Part shown: positions 62,973 to 64,000 of the stretch, piece by piece
How positions within the stretch are numbered: position 1 is the stretch's first letter
Layout: every line of letters begins with the position of its first letter
Origin: Rutpela maculata
Taxonomy: Eukaryota > Arthropoda > Insecta > Coleoptera > Cerambycidae
Length of the DNA: 64,000 bases
Direction of reading: 5' to 3'
NCBI GenBank assembly: GCA_936432065.2
Contig: OW386285.2
Span: 179,808,200-179,872,199 of the forward strand
Position numbers and translations under genes: made by a program
The notes under the pieces: generated by a model
What the model saw: only the letters and a program-made list of their open reading frames with translations
Databases searched by the model: none
Told to the model about the DNA's origin: nothing

Positions 62973-64000
62973 AAAATCGAACCGGCAGCCCTTGTGCACC
63001 CGGGAGGGGAAAGCTCATTCCCCTCTGGTGTCGGTCGTGGGCTTGCTGGGCTAACCACCCACAAGCCCAAACCTCTGGTTCTAGCTGACCAAAGACAGGG
63101 CCCCCACGATCGACCCCAAGCGGATAGGGGTCATGGGCAAGGTGGTGGGGCCCAACAGGACGGACTGCCCGATGAAGACAACCGCGACGCATATGGACGC
63201 TTTGAGTGGACGGACGAGCTGAGGGACGACCTGATGCAGTGCTACGAAAGCAGTGAGCCTGCACGGAGGGGATACATGGCGCGGATGCATGTTCTGTGGT
63301 GTGATATCCACCCAGAACGTCGCGCTTTCACGAAACAAAACCTTCGTGACTATGTATCTCATCTCCGAAGCAGAGGCTACATCAGAACCGCTTTGAGGCC
63401 CGTTGAAGAGGTAGTCGACAGACCGCCCGATCAACCGGTCGAGGAGATGGTTTTAGATGTTCCACCCATACCAGAGGGCATCAGAACCAGAAGGGGGCTG
63501 CACCATCAAAAGCCCCCTCGACCACAAGATCTGGTCAGAGTGGACGCAGAACTCAGTGAAGCTATTCCGGAAGGGGCTGATATCTGGCACATCAATTGTG
63601 CCGTCTACGACGCCGCGATGCGGCTCTCCCCGGTGGTGAGGCAAGATAATACTGCTTCCCCGCAAGAGAGAGCTGAGCGGCGTATAAGAAAGATGGAAGC
63701 CAAGATCCGGTCGGCGAGACAATATGCTTCCTGTATTCAGTGTGTGATGGATTACATGGCGGAGAACAGGCCTTTCACGCCAAAAGTGCGGCGAATCGCC
63801 GCCAACATAAGGCGAGTCCATCACACGCTTAACGTGGCAGTGCTGCTTACCACCAAGCAACATTGTCTCGACAGAATACGGATGCTAGTGGATTGCAAAA
63901 ATTCGCTAGCAAGGCGGGCGAGGGCAGTAGCGGAAAATAACCTTTTCCGCAAGAAGCCATCTCGCCTGTTCCAACCGCCTGAGCGTATTGTTGAGAATCC
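62973..64000 (+). CDS. copy A4 ORF, 5'-truncated and running off the window
   Basis: Open for 342 codons to the window end. It contains the 23 bases missing from A1-A3, so the Myb-like domain is whole (FEWTDELRDDLMQCYESS, then RRGYMARMHVLWC). The codon aligned with the start ATG of A1 is CTG (63163 region); in-frame ATGs follow at about 63233 and 63276. It truncates about 80 bp into the 5' region. RT and endonuclease lie beyond the window, so its integrity there is unknown. It shows what the undamaged A subfamily looks like. Confidence 0.82.

Overview
The window looks like a stretch of repeat-dense, AT-rich animal nuclear DNA, most probably from an insect. The support is indirect: Ty3/gypsy, R4/Dong-type and PIF/Harbinger-type elements occur together, with MITEs and long (TA)n and (TAA)n microsatellites. 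The order is not determinable from the sequence. I find no convincing host gene, rRNA, tRNA or CRISPR array; almost everything explainable is a mobile element.

Layout. (1) 1-6934, minus strand: a nearly complete Ty3/gypsy retrotransposon with intact gag (3461-5149) and pol (213-3419). Its 3' LTR is cut by the window start, and its 5' LTR abuts an (AT)n run. A longer related solo LTR at 22738-24860 also lies inside a (TA)n run. (2) 7057-21162: about 14 kb bounded by two mirror-image clusters of a GAGATCC motif. Nested inside is a complete but protein-less LTR element (10016-17328) with 1323-bp LTRs differing at two visible sites, a CATG target duplication, a PBS and a PPT. It resembles a LARD. 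Its T-rich interior ends in an array of a dozen small hairpins with compensating base changes. (3) 25004-26169: an inverted MITE pair. (4) 27140-36610: a dispersed repeat (intact copy at 19330-20705) split by two DNA transposons, 27562-33336 (5775 bp, AAT duplication) and 33514-35686 (2173 bp, TAA duplication, PIF/Harbinger-like). Smaller inverted-repeat elements are nested in the first.

(5) 36917-64000: a head-to-tail cluster of eleven non-LTR retrotransposon copies, all on the plus strand and each sitting in (TAA)n. They carry an N-terminal Myb-like domain, a reverse transcriptase, a CCHC motif and a C-terminal restriction-like endonuclease, which fits the R4/Dong group. I call the subfamilies A (four copies), B (three), C-like 3' fragments (three positions, two of them one duplicated fragment) and D (one classical Dong-like fragment, present twice). 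The order is A1 D1 C1 B1 C2 | A2 D2 B2 C2' | A3 | B3 | A4. Repeated units share the same truncation points and the same inactivating lesions, so segmental duplication within TAA tracts (or an assembly artefact) explains them better than repeated insertion.

How the parts work together. The gypsy element encodes all core retrotransposition proteins. The LARD encodes none, but shares the stretch CCAACGTGGRGCT next to its LTR with the gypsy element, so a gypsy-type helper is plausible. The A, B and C elements share a two-hairpin 3'-UTR structure whose stems covary between subfamilies, a good candidate for the RNA recognised by their reverse transcriptase.
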